From contig JAPFBL010000002.1 in the NCBI GenBank assembly GCA_026182355.1, forward strand, positions 372,001 through 436,000: a stretch of 64,000 nt of DNA. The letters run 5' to 3'. Both the position numbers and the translations under genes were made by a program. Below, in pieces: positions 24,586 to 33,410 of this stretch (position 1 is its first letter; every line of letters begins with the position of its first letter). The notes beneath the pieces were generated by a model. The model was not told the DNA's origin, ran no database searches, and was given only the letters and a program-made list of their open reading frames with translations. This stretch comes from Hermatobates lingyangjiaoensis. Lineage: Eukaryota > Arthropoda > Insecta > Hemiptera > Hermatobatidae.

Positions 24586-26055
24586 ATATTTACACTTGAG
24601 TACTAACTTAGTCTTTGCAGCACACTGAATAAATAACACAGTCAGTAATTCGAGAATAGATTAACGAGTTGTTATAACTCAAGAAATAATAATCCTACAT
24701 TAATACTTGCCACTTGAACACGTGGCAGTCGTTGAGTGATTGAAATTTGAAGTAAATTTTATACTATTGAATATTTAACAAAATATATATATGTATGTAT
24801 AGATAAAAGTTCATTTCTTTTAGGTATATTCTATGAAATATACTTCACACTCTACAAGTATATCAATAAAAATCAATAACTCAAAAAAATGGAGTTAGTT
24901 ATTAACTCTTATAATACTGAGGACACGAACTCATGAATTTCATATATATTGAAAATCATTTAAAACAGAATTCCTTTCTTCTAAATCAAAAATTTGTTGT
25001 TTTAGATTCTAGGCATTTGAACTATGGAGAAAATAAGTGGCATCATTAAGCAAAGTGAATATATCCAAATCGACTTGTTGATTTTCAACAGCTTTATGAA
25101 ACATTACTTATAAGGATGTAATCATTTATTTTTTTCCTTTAATATTTAAGAATTTTTTTTTATTTAATCTGTAAGTGCCTACGCGTGGCAAACGATATTT
25201 GTTTTCAAAAAAATTGGTCGGGCCAAATAAGTAAGAGTATGAATAAAGTTAAATAAAATTTAGGGATGAGCCAGAAATAATTAAGTACTACTTCAAAATA
25301 TATATTATAAGTTAACATTTAAATTAATTCTTACTCACTTAAATAATCTCAGTTATTATGGAATGTTTTTTTTTTTTTAAATAAAATGAACTTAAATTAT
25401 ACAAGTTGATTTATTGCCATAATTTGTTAAATCTAAGACATTTGACTTAATTAAAATAGTAGTTATAAGTTAATTTCGAAATACTTAAATTTTAATGTCT
25501 TTTTTAATAAGACAGTACAATGAATGTCTGCTTTACAAGTTGTTTATTATCTTGTTATTCAAACTGACTAGGTAAAGTCTGAATATAATCAAAAATCTGC
25601 TTTCATTGGACCCTGTGAAAACTTGAAGTGTTTCTTGTATTTATTTCAAATAAAAGGTTCATATTATTAATGGGACATACGGGAGGTCGAGTAAGAGTAT
25701 GACCTTTGGGTGCTGTCGCTGGACCGGTTTAGACAGGTGTCATCCTGGCCATGGAAACCAGTCTATGGCGACACAGGGTCTAGACTCCAATATTCACAAT
25801 ACTGGCAAACTAAAATCATTCACTGTTCTCTGGACTTCTCATATGTTTTATAGTTTGAGTAATACTTCATGAGATGTTAGTTTCAAATGTAATTAGAAAC
25901 CCAAGGATTGCCAAGTGTCAAGTATTAATTAATGTAGGATTATTATTTCTTGAGCCATAACAACTCGTTAATCTGTTCTCAAGGTACTGAATGGTTACTT
26001 CAGTGAGTGTCCTGCAAAGACTAAGTTGGTACTCAAGTGTAAATACAAAGTTAAA
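24586..26055. repeat. Long inverted repeat pair enclosing about 1.2 kb
   Basis: About 130-140 bp at 24586-24716 recur inverted at 25917-26055, with shared blocks such as 'taacgagttgttat' and 'gaaataataatcctacatta'. Identity is about 80% by eye. The pair could be the ends of a degraded DNA transposon or two inverted copies of one dispersed repeat. No transposase is visible inside. A GC-richer patch lies at 25670-25795. Confidence 0.65.
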
Positions 26056-27737
26056 AATTTTCTTTTTTTATAGTTTATAATTTTATAATATATATTTCAT
26101 AATATTGTATATTACATTATATTTTTATAGATGACTAGATCTTAATTCCTAGTTTCCTTACACTTAGATGATTAACCTCCTAAATGATTATTTAAAATAG
26201 ATGGATATAGATCTGTAATCTTTATAGATTACAGTTTTATATCATCATTTTTTTAAGGATCTATTTAAAAAGGAAACACAAAATTATACCAACTATGATT
26301 TCTAAGATGTGAAATCATTGGTTGGCTCTGAAAGTGTTATGTTGTTAACACAGACGGCAGAAATGTCTTGAAAAGAATCGTCTTTGTTAGCCACACATCT
26401 AATCAAGATGGAATGAATAACTGCACTATGCTGGAGTTGTATTTCCAACTTTTAAACTAAAGTTTCTTAGTTTGATAACGAGGATGAATTCACACTTCAG
26501 CGCAGATGAGTCAAAATGAGTTTCTCTTGGTATATTAGCAATGTGATACCGCACTTTATTTTAATAAAACAAAAAGTTTTCCTATTAATTTTAAATAATT
26601 ATTAGAAATAAAAACTATTTCTTCTAAGCGAATGATTGAAACAAATATTATTGAGACCTACTTTTCTTCTGAGATATCATGCAAAATAAATGAAGAATTA
26701 TTATTTGTATATCAGTAATAAAATTAAGTTCAATGTTATTAATGTTTAAATTGTTTAATTCATAAGAAGAACGCAAATTTAATAATAGAGTAATTTGTGC
26801 TTTTAATGGGGTTTAACGTAGATTTGATGAGACAATCCGCAGACCGTTACCGTTAAGGACGTCCTTGCGGCTAGACCGTCACGTCCCACCGGGTGCAGCC
26901 TGAATAGGCCTTGAATTACGGCTTAGCGCTCTTCAAGATCATCTGCCTGCATTAATGTAGGATATTGTGACACCATTAGAAATCAGTGCGTAAATATTAT
27001 AACAAATCATGGTACACATTAATTAATATATCTAATCATCTGAAATTACAAACTCTACTGCAGAACTATGTTTCCATAAAAATTCATAGTTTTTTAAAAG
27101 AATATAAAACAGGGTGAGCAGAAAGTGAAAAACTACTGGATCAATATTCTATGCAACAGTACTAATAATGAACTAAATGCATAATATTTTGTTATTTTAA
27201 CGAAACCTAATCAAGTACTCAGTAAAACTAATAATGCTTTTTGTAAGTCATCAACAGTTTTTTCCTAACGTACTATAAGATTAGGCTTTTGAATTAATAG
27301 ATAAGCGTGGAAAAAATGAGCTGCACACACACACACACACAAACACAAAGAAAAAATATTTCTACATTATAAACCTTTTTGTGAAGTCAGCTATTTTAAA
27401 TTCAACGGAATTATACATAAACAAATATTTGGACTGGACATAGAGTTTCCTGTGTCACCAGTTCTCCCTAATAGAGTCATTGTTAAATTACTTAACTACT
27501 CTATTAGTGTGATAAAATACATATAAATTAGACTGGCAAAGCAATAAAATTGCACGACAAACAACATCAATACTCAGTAATTAGAGGTGAACAAAGCAGT
27601 GCTTCATTTTTCAATATAACTAACGGTATATACCACGACATACATACCATGGCTACTGATTTTAGTAGAAAGATCACAGTCACCTTCTCAATTTCTTCCT
27701 GTGGTTTAGATTTTTTCCCTATGTTTGTTGTAAAATC
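26056..27737. other. AT-rich sequence with a GC-rich patch at 26815-26950
   Basis: The patch at 26815-26950 has several CpGs and may be a SINE body on the minus strand, but it shows no clear A or B box. A short (AC)n run lies near 27325. Confidence 0.35.
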
Positions 27738-27762
27738 TTGTATATATATATATATATATATA

Positions 27763-27797
27763 CATCGACGGATGTCGAAATATCGAAGTGAGTTCTG
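27763..27797 (+). ncRNA. Half hammerhead, family G
   Basis: Stem II GAC/GUC, GAAA, AUAU and C17 remain. CUGAUGA has been replaced by TA-derived sequence. Confidence 0.55.
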
Positions 27798-27817
27798 TGT
27801 TTTTTCCTATGTGTTAA

Positions 27818-27820
<3 letters not shown>
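27763..27820 (+). mobile_element. 5'-truncated family G end
   Basis: A (TA)n tract passes straight into the 3' half of a family G ribozyme and its 3' flank, which ends in another (TA)n at 27821-27855. The truncation point is at the end of the first ribozyme box, close to where the unit at 21.5 kb is cut. Confidence 0.6.
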
Positions 27821-27856
<36 letters not shown>

Positions 27857-28017
27857 TGGGAGCAGACCTTCACTAAACACATTTCGTTAAATGCCTTGCT
27901 CATTTCTAACCTTGTATGTCTCCTGCATCCCTTCTCTAATTGGCTATAAGAGTCTTCCATTTAATTGGTAACATGTACACCAGTTCACTTAACGATTCAA
28001 TTTTGATATTTACAAAG

Positions 28018-28063
28018 GATCCGACGTTTACGTCTATGAAGGTCTACATAGACAATTATCAAG
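28018..28063 (-). ncRNA. Decayed hammerhead, family I
   Basis: Minus strand CUUGAUAAU, a disturbed stem II, and an AAACGUCGGAUCC end with ACGU palindrome, C17 and stem I partner GGA. Confidence 0.45.
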
Positions 28064-28101
28064 GAAAAAACATAAATTAAATTAATTCTTAATTAAGTTT
28101 T

Positions 28102-28141
28102 ATCCTTGATAATGGTCTATGTAAACCGAAGCATCGGATTC
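28102..28141 (+). ncRNA. Decayed hammerhead, family I
   Basis: CUUGAUAAU followed by GGU...ACC for stem II and GAAGCAUCGGAU, a damaged GAAACGUC. Comparison of the two arms suggests the ancestor had GGUCU/AGACC for stem II. Confidence 0.45.
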
Positions 28142-28285
28142 TTTGTAAATATCAAAATTAAATCATTTGCTGAACTGGTGTATATGTTACCAATTAAATG
28201 GAAGACTCTTATAAGCCTATTAGAGAAGTTATATAGGAGACATACAAGGTTAGAAATGGGCAAGGCATTTAGCGAAATTTATATA

Positions 28286-29311
28286 TATATATATAACAAA
28301 GTTAAACACACAGAACTGAACACACAAACTTACTACAACTAAATAAATTACTACTACTAGTTGTGTTTTCTTCTGTCTGATATTTTATTTTATTTAGATC
28401 TCCGTATCGATTTCGATAATAACTTATATATTTTAATAACTAAATTGATTTGCTAATACTTATCGCTAATTATTTTTTATAACTCCGAAAAAGAAGATAT
28501 TTACAATTAGTGTTTCAAAAAATTTAAATTATCATAAAAATTATCAGAGCTAACGAATTTTAGTTGTTTTTCCGAGTGATTTTTTTCTTGGCAAATATAT
28601 TTATTATTCCACTAAATGATTTAGTTTTATTATGAAGAAAGATACCTCGCATGTCCTCCTGCTTGCTCAACCGGTTTCAGAATTCATTTAAGAGCAGCAA
28701 AGAGTTAAATTTAAATATAATAATCGACTATTAAATTGTAGATTGGCGAGACTGACTGACTGACCAAGTATATCTAAACAGCAGCCTCTTTAAAGTAGAC
28801 GCCTCCAAACGGGGAAAAACAAGCAGGAATGTAAATCTGATAACCTCATATTCAATAAAAAAAGGGTTTTTAGAAACCCTTGTGATAACAACACCTTATC
28901 ACGATTTAGTCGTCTTTAGCTATTTCAATATCACCGTAAAGATCTATTTTTTACTTGTTTTGTTATAGAAATTATCATTATATTCTTTTAGCACTTATGC
29001 ACACACCCACCCACAAACACACACATACATGCAGAAAAATCACAATTAAACTCTTGATACAATCAATGCAGTCCAAAACCACTAGTAAAAAGAAAAGAAA
29101 TAAAGGGCTATGATGCCCCTCGCCCCATGCCACCAGAGAGCAAACAAAACGATATACACATGCATTTATATACAGTGAGTCTACGGTTATCTTCGTAGTG
29201 GTTTACATCTACCTACTTGATGGCGACGCAGTAGAAATGGAACAGTGAGTTTGTGTGATCTTTCATAGTGTATTCTTACTGGGTCAACATACATAATATA
29301 TATATATATAT
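28286..29311. other. AT-rich sequence, no feature seen
   Basis: Begins and ends with short TA runs. Nothing recognised between. Confidence 0.4.
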
Positions 29312-29394
29312 ACACATAAATAAATAAAAAAGACATGACATGAAAAACGAAAGGCCTCAGAGCGATTATCTTCAATCATTTGTGGTGAGTTTCC

Positions 29395-29436
<42 letters not shown>

Positions 29437-29515
29437 AATAAATAAAAAAGACATGACATGATAAACGAAAGGCCTCAGAGCGATTATCTTCAATCATTTG
29501 TGGTGAGTTTCCTGA

Positions 29516-29520
<5 letters not shown>
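29312..29520. repeat. Tandem duplication of a 118-bp unit
   Basis: Copies at 29312-29400 and 29430-29520 are almost identical (one difference seen near 29344) and are each followed by a TA tract, giving a period of about 118 bp. The unit contains 'aggcctcagagcgattatct', related to a motif at 21450-21465. It has no clear hammerhead. Confidence 0.85.
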
Positions 29521-29556
<36 letters not shown>

Positions 29557-29650
29557 ACTAATAACTTCTCGACCGTATGACAGATATACAACTAAAAAAT
29601 GATTGATCGGGATGCGGTCAGTTTCTTCCACTTTTTAATTCAAACTCTCA

Positions 29651-29692
29651 TTGCCGACGTTTCGATTTTATTCAAAATCTTTTTCATAGGCC
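29651..29692 (-). ncRNA. Non-canonical hammerhead-like motif, family K (left arm)
   Basis: Mirror copy of the motif at 29717-29757, with the same boxes. Confidence 0.4.
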
Positions 29693-29716
29693 TTCAATTG
29701 CCAATACTCCTACTTA

Positions 29717-29757
29717 TGCCTATGAAAAAGATTTTGAATAAAATCGAAACGTCGGCA
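29717..29757 (+). ncRNA. Non-canonical hammerhead-like motif, family K
   Basis: Stem I UGCC/GGCA, a perfect 6-bp stem II (GAUUUU/AAAAUC) and GAAACGUC with the ACGU palindrome and C17 all fit a hammerhead. The first box reads CUAUGAAAAA, which lacks G5 of CUGAUGA. A related copy at 37399-37446 has a compensatory change in stem II. Confidence 0.45.
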
Positions 29758-29818
29758 ATGAGAGTTTGAATTAAAAAGTGGAAGAAACTGACCGCATCCC
29801 GATCAATCATTTTTTAGT

Positions 29819-29857
<39 letters not shown>

Positions 29858-29961
29858 AAATAACGCCCCATATTTGGCTTGTATCTGCTTCTTACACAAT
29901 TTCTCCAGTTTCCGGAATTCCTTCCTCGTCTCTTCAGTAAAACTATAAAGTCTATCACCAA

Positions 29962-30012
29962 TATTACTAGTCGACATGTTTCGAATGTACCACATTCATC
30001 ATCAGGACAATA
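29962..30012 (-). ncRNA. Hammerhead ribozyme, family E (intact)
   Basis: Same as the plus copy at 30067-30117 except one base in the stem II loop (GGU for GUU). All core bases are present. Confidence 0.85.
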
Positions 30013-30066
30013 ATGAGAGTAATAGTAGGAAAACTACTATTACTACTATTCCTACTATTACTCTCA

Positions 30067-30117
30067 TTATTGTCCTGATGATGAATGTGTTACATTCGAA
30101 ACATGTCGACTAGTAAT
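30067..30117 (+). ncRNA. Hammerhead ribozyme, family E (intact)
   Basis: CUGAUGA is followed by one U, a perfect 6-bp stem II (GAAUGU/ACAUUC, loop GUU), GAAA, the ACAUGU stem III palindrome and C17 of a GUC triplet. Stem I pairs GUC with GAC next to the core and AUUA with UAAU beyond an internal loop. This is the best hammerhead in the window. Predicted cleavage falls between 30107 and 30108. The ORF start codon lies inside the ribozyme. Confidence 0.88.
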
Positions 30118-30264
30118 ATTGGTGATAGACTTTATAGTTTTACTGAAGAGACGAGGAAGGAATTCCGGAAACTGGAGAAATTGTGTAAGAAGCAGATACA
30201 AGCCAAATATGGGGCGTTATTTAACAATATATGTTTAAATGAAGGACTGCTTCCAACTTTTACA

Positions 30265-30270
<6 letters not shown>
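30103..30270 (+). pseudogene. PLE ORF N-terminal fragment, family E
   Basis: The frame opens at ATG 30085 or, more likely by comparison, ATG 30103, directly after an in-frame stop at 30082. It encodes MSTSNIGDRLYSFTEETRKE, then a LEKLCKKQIQAKYG block, and CLNEGLLPTFTN before the frame runs into TA repeats as an artefactual Ile-Tyr run. The LEK..K...FN..CL.EGL.P pattern recurs in three other units here and fits the N-terminus of PLE polyproteins ahead of the reverse transcriptase. A mirror copy lies on the minus strand at about 29852-29994. The 30103 ATG overlaps stem III of the hammerhead. Confidence 0.65.
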
Positions 30271-30311
<41 letters not shown>

Positions 30312-30312
30312 A
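30270..30312. repeat. (TA)n microsatellite
   Basis: TA tract shared as a border by the family E unit on its left and PLE-F on its right. Confidence 0.95.
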
Positions 30313-30351
30313 ACTAGAATTTAAAAAAGAACACATAGAAAGGAAACCACT

Positions 30352-30402
30352 GAACTCACTACTATATTTCGATGTCCTCGTCTTCAGGAAAAGAAGTGAA
30401 TC
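30352..30402 (-). ncRNA. Hammerhead ribozyme, family F, in the PLE-F 3' region
   Basis: CUGAAGA, GAAA, AUAU palindrome and A17 are intact. Outer stem I pairs AUUCAC with GUGAGU (one G-U pair). Stem II is short. It lies about 240 nt after the stop codon. Confidence 0.75.
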
Positions 30403-30640
30403 GCTCCAAAGGCTGATAACGACTGACTTGGCGTTCGAACTGAAGCATTCAAACAGTGTAGCCAACTTTCGGAGGAAAGGTAGACAGGGAAGATAAAGAG
30501 ATAAAAGCCAAATAAAAATTAAAAAATGAAAACATTTAACTAAAATAAAATTAAAAGCTGATAACAACTTTAAAAAAAAAGTAAAAATAAAAAATAAAAA
30601 AAAGATAAATAAATAACAAAAAAGTATAAATAAAAAAAAA

Positions 30641-32150
30641 TCAACGATTGAGGTTAAGCCCAGGAGCCGATCTACCGCCCAGAAGACTAATAAGTGCTTC
30701 TTCTGAAGCTCTCAGAGTAACTTTCGAATTAGTCTGATCAATCTGCCTCAGGACCTGTACACGGAAACAGTCATTAAAACTGAGTCCGTGAGAACTGGCA
30801 TGAGTAGCAACGGGAAGGTCACTGCGTTTGCCAACGGATGACCTGTGATTATTCATACGCAGGCTTAGCTTGGTGGAAGCCAAACCCACATAAAAAGAAT
30901 CACACTGGGTGCAATCCAAACGGTAAACGCAGTTACCAGAGGTACAAAAGGTCTTGTGAGAGATAGGGTAGGTGCGTTTACTATGGAAGGAGGTAAAGGA
31001 AGGAACAGGATTGATGGTAGGACAAGTATTACATCCACGACGTCCACATTGAACCATACCACCAGCAGTTTTTGGAGGCTTAGGAGAAGAGATGTGAGAG
31101 AAGATAGATTGAAGATTAGCAGGTTTGCGATAGGAAATGGAAGGTGCCTCACTAAAGACTGAAGAAGTACAGGAGGAAGAAGAAAGTATAGGGAAAAACT
31201 CCCTGACAACTGCCCCCAGCCTATGAGCACCAGGAAAATAAGTGGTGATGAGGAAATTAGAGTCACTGCGATCCCTCCTAGGACCTGAATTATGATGAAC
31301 GTCTGCAGGGACTATACGGTTGTTAATGAAATTAGAAGGATATCCTCGGTCAGAAAATTTCTGTTTCAATAAATCTTTTTGGAAGGAACGATCTTTCATT
31401 CTGCTACAAATTTTATGGAGGCGTATGGACAATGATCTGGGGATAGTTTTTTTTACGTGGGAGGGATAACTATTGAAATGAAGGTACTGCTGGGCGTTAG
31501 TAGGCTTGATATGGACAGATGTAGAAAGATGACCCCCATCGTAGTTGACGAATGTCCCTCGGTGAAGGACGTTAAACCTGTTGTACGTGATATGGCCGAA
31601 AGGCTGGGTACACGTTCTAATATCAAAACAGGTGACGCTGACATCCAAAAATGTAATAAGGTTATTGGACACTTGATGAGTAAAGGAAATAGATGAAGAG
31701 AAGGAATTAAATGACGTAAGGAACTGATCTAACTCATGCTTACCATGGGGCCACAGGAAAAAAATATCATCTATGTATCGTACGTAAAGGATGGGGAGGA
31801 GATTGAGAGTGGCAAGGAAATCTTGTTCCAGCTTCGCCATGAAAAGATTTGCAAAGGAAGGAGCCATGATCGTGCCCATAGCTGTTCCCTGATCTGAAGG
31901 TAATAATTACCATCAAAACAGAAGACATTATGTCTAAGGACAAAATCAGCCAACTGAACAATGAAATTGGTGGTAGGAGTGAGGGGTGGAGTTCTTCGAT
32001 CTAGGAAGTATCGGAGCGCATCCAAGCCTTCAGAATGTTCAATAGAAGTGTATAGGGATGTGACATCCATGGTAACCATGAGGAGGGGGTGAACAAGGTT
32101 TGATGGGGGAGAAAAATCTTTAAGGACTGAAGGAAATTAAAAGAATCCTT
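30641..32150 (-). pseudogene. PLE-F reverse transcriptase / GIY-YIG endonuclease, one frameshift
   Basis: Two overlapping frames form one gene. The first (to about 31890) holds RT motif A as MDVTSLYTSIEH (from 32079). The second (31879-30641, 412 residues) starts with motif B, GTIMAPSFANLFM (residues 2-14), and motif C, YVRYIDDIFF (32-41), whose DD is the catalytic metal site, then FLDVSV (78-82) and IKPTN. A CGRRGCNTC zinc-binding pair (278-286) follows, and the GIY-YIG domain spans CVYRLDCTQCDSFYVG to HRSS (about 317-348) with Arg 341 as the likely catalytic Arg. The frames are split by loss of one base in a C run (plus strand 31887-31889). Residues of about 87-118 come from an inserted SINE piece. 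PLEs of this type copy RNA into nicked DNA. The copy is unlikely to be active. Confidence 0.88.
31537..31632. mobile_element. SINE tail fragment inserted in-frame in PLE-F
   Basis: The plus strand here reads TCCCTCGGTGAAGGACGTTA, matching the SINE body at 33337-33360 (TCCCTCGGAGAGGACGTTAA, allowing a small gap) and the one near 16120-16135. It falls between the FLDVSV block and the LSTSVHIKPTN block of the RT gene, which are normally adjacent in PLEs, and leaves the reading frame open. Confidence 0.6.
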
Positions 32151-32163
32151 ACAAAAGGAAGGT

Positions 32164-32165
<2 letters not shown>

Positions 32166-32207
<42 letters not shown>
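32166..32207. repeat. (TA)n microsatellite at the 5' border of PLE-F
   Basis: About 40 bp of TA repeats mark the truncation point of the element. Confidence 0.95.
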
Positions 32208-32211
<4 letters not shown>

Positions 32212-33221
32212 CTGTTGATTTCTTGAGTAAAAACAATATATGATCTAGTTATATATGTTAAGCTACAGTAAGTTAGTGAATAAATCTTTACCGAGATGTA
32301 TTGACAAATATTTCTCACGTTTAATCTTTCACTGAGGAGTAAAGTTGTACTATTAACTATAGCAGTAACAAAGTATCGTTTTTTGTCAAGCAGAGAATAT
32401 AAAAAGCTACTTTATATTCATTACTTCTAAATAAGTAAGTGACATCAAAGCTAAAGTATAGGCCATAATACAAATAGTTTCAATCTTGAGTTAAAATAAA
32501 AAAAAAATTACAAGTAAAAGATAATTTAACGAACAAATTGTTTAGTGCTTTTGGGATAATCTTTTTTTCAAATCCTCAGATGAAGATCAGTGTAATCGGA
32601 GTATATTTCACCGTCAGGGTATCTTTTAAAGGATGAAACCAATCAAATAATTATGTAATGATTCTCTATCTTTCATTATCTTCTAGTTTGATCTGGATAA
32701 TAATCTTATAACATTAATCATCAACCATTTTTGACTTAAATCTAGCTGGTCATTTATAGTAATTTACTTATTAACCGTTGCATGAATTAAATAGAGTAAA
32801 TTAATTTATAGATTTCCAATGATAAGTCAAAAAAGAACAACAATAGATAATTACTGTAAAAGAACGATTTTTGACTGCCATAACTTAGTTATAAGCAACT
32901 AAGACTATATATAAAATAAAGTTACTATATATTATTTCCTTTAAAACTGAAATCATTTTTTAGGCCATTGGAGTCTTTAGTGGGCCTATTTAGAGAAACT
33001 GTACATAACCTATAATACATAACAACATGGGATATCGTTTTTTAAATTTCACTTCTATATGGTTGAATCGCATATAGCTGTCATATGCGATGACATCTAC
33101 ATATGCTTAGAATGTCATCTATATACGATGAACTCATGAACATACATACTTTGACGAGATTACTTAAGCAGGATATTTCTACTTACTCATGAAAAATCCT
33201 ATTAGTGAATTACCATTGATT
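32208..33221. other. AT-rich sequence, no feature seen
   Basis: Nothing recognised. Confidence 0.4.
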
Positions 33222-33410
33222 GAGGCAGGGTTAAGTCAGTGGTTAACGTAACGACTCTGAGCGGGTAGGTAAGGGGTTCAATACAAACCTCACCCTCCAT
33301 TTATTTACGAGAAAGGTGAACAAATCTGAGCACGTCGTCCCTCGGAGAGGACGTTAAACCGTTGGTCCTATGTCTGTACAATGTCAGGTACTCATTAAAG
33401 AACACTACTT
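33222..33410 (+). mobile_element. tRNA-derived SINE
   Basis: The head has a pol III A box (TTAAGTCAGTGG, 33231-33242) and B box (GGTTCAATAC, 33275-33284) at tRNA-like spacing. The body carries CCCTCGGAGAGGACGTTAAA (33339-33358), shared with the SINE at 16.0-16.25 kb and with the insert in PLE-F. It lacks a full tRNA cloverleaf, so it is not a tRNA gene. Confidence 0.78.

Larger units (their letters stand above)
27860..28285. mobile_element. Palindromic PLE unit, HHR family I with ORF N-terminus
   Basis: Inverted arms of about 190 bp (27872-28063 and 28102-28285) flank a short AT-rich centre. From centre outwards each arm has a decayed hammerhead and then the start of a PLE reading frame. The left arm, read on the minus strand, gives QLEKGCRRHTRLEMSKAFNE, then a one-base-shifted EGLLPRY before TA repeats begin. 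This matches the N-terminal LEK..K...FN..C..EGL.P pattern seen at 30.2 and 49.6 kb. The right arm ends earlier, after AFSEI. Confidence 0.75.
29585..29823. mobile_element. Perfect palindromic unit, family K
   Basis: Arms 29585-29690 and 29719-29823 are inverted copies without any difference I can find over about 105 bp; the spacer is 28 nt. TA tracts flank both sides. The arms contain a hammerhead-like motif. Perfect arms imply a recent origin or gene conversion between arms. Confidence 0.85.
29852..30270. mobile_element. Palindromic PLE unit, HHR family E with ORF N-terminus
   Basis: Arms of about 178 bp (29852-30030 and 30050-30228) are inverted and nearly identical; I find one mismatch, in the stem II loop of the ribozyme. 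The right arm continues 40 bp further to 30270. From the centre outwards each arm contains an intact hammerhead and then the first codons of a PLE reading frame, and ends in a (TA)n tract. Confidence 0.88.
30305..32165 (-). mobile_element. 5'-truncated Penelope-like element, family F
   Basis: The element lies on the minus strand between TA tracts at 32166-32207 (its 5' end) and 30270-30312 (its 3' end). It contains most of a reverse transcriptase/GIY-YIG gene, an untranslated 3' region (30410-30640) and a family F hammerhead near its 3' end. The 5' terminal repeat and the N-terminal part of the gene are missing. It is the longest protein-coding retroelement relic in the window and identifies the family F palindromes as its derivatives. 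Confidence 0.85.

Noticed and set aside
29312..29520. Hammerhead in the 118-bp tandem unit
   Set aside because: CUGAGG and ACGAAAGG words occur, but not in the order or spacing needed for the core on either strand.
30865..31696. Other ORFs across the PLE-F gene
   Set aside because: They are shadows of the minus-strand RT/GIY-YIG frame and show no motifs of their own.
33222..33290. tRNA gene
   Set aside because: A and B boxes are present, but the acceptor stem and cloverleaf cannot be formed and a SINE body follows.
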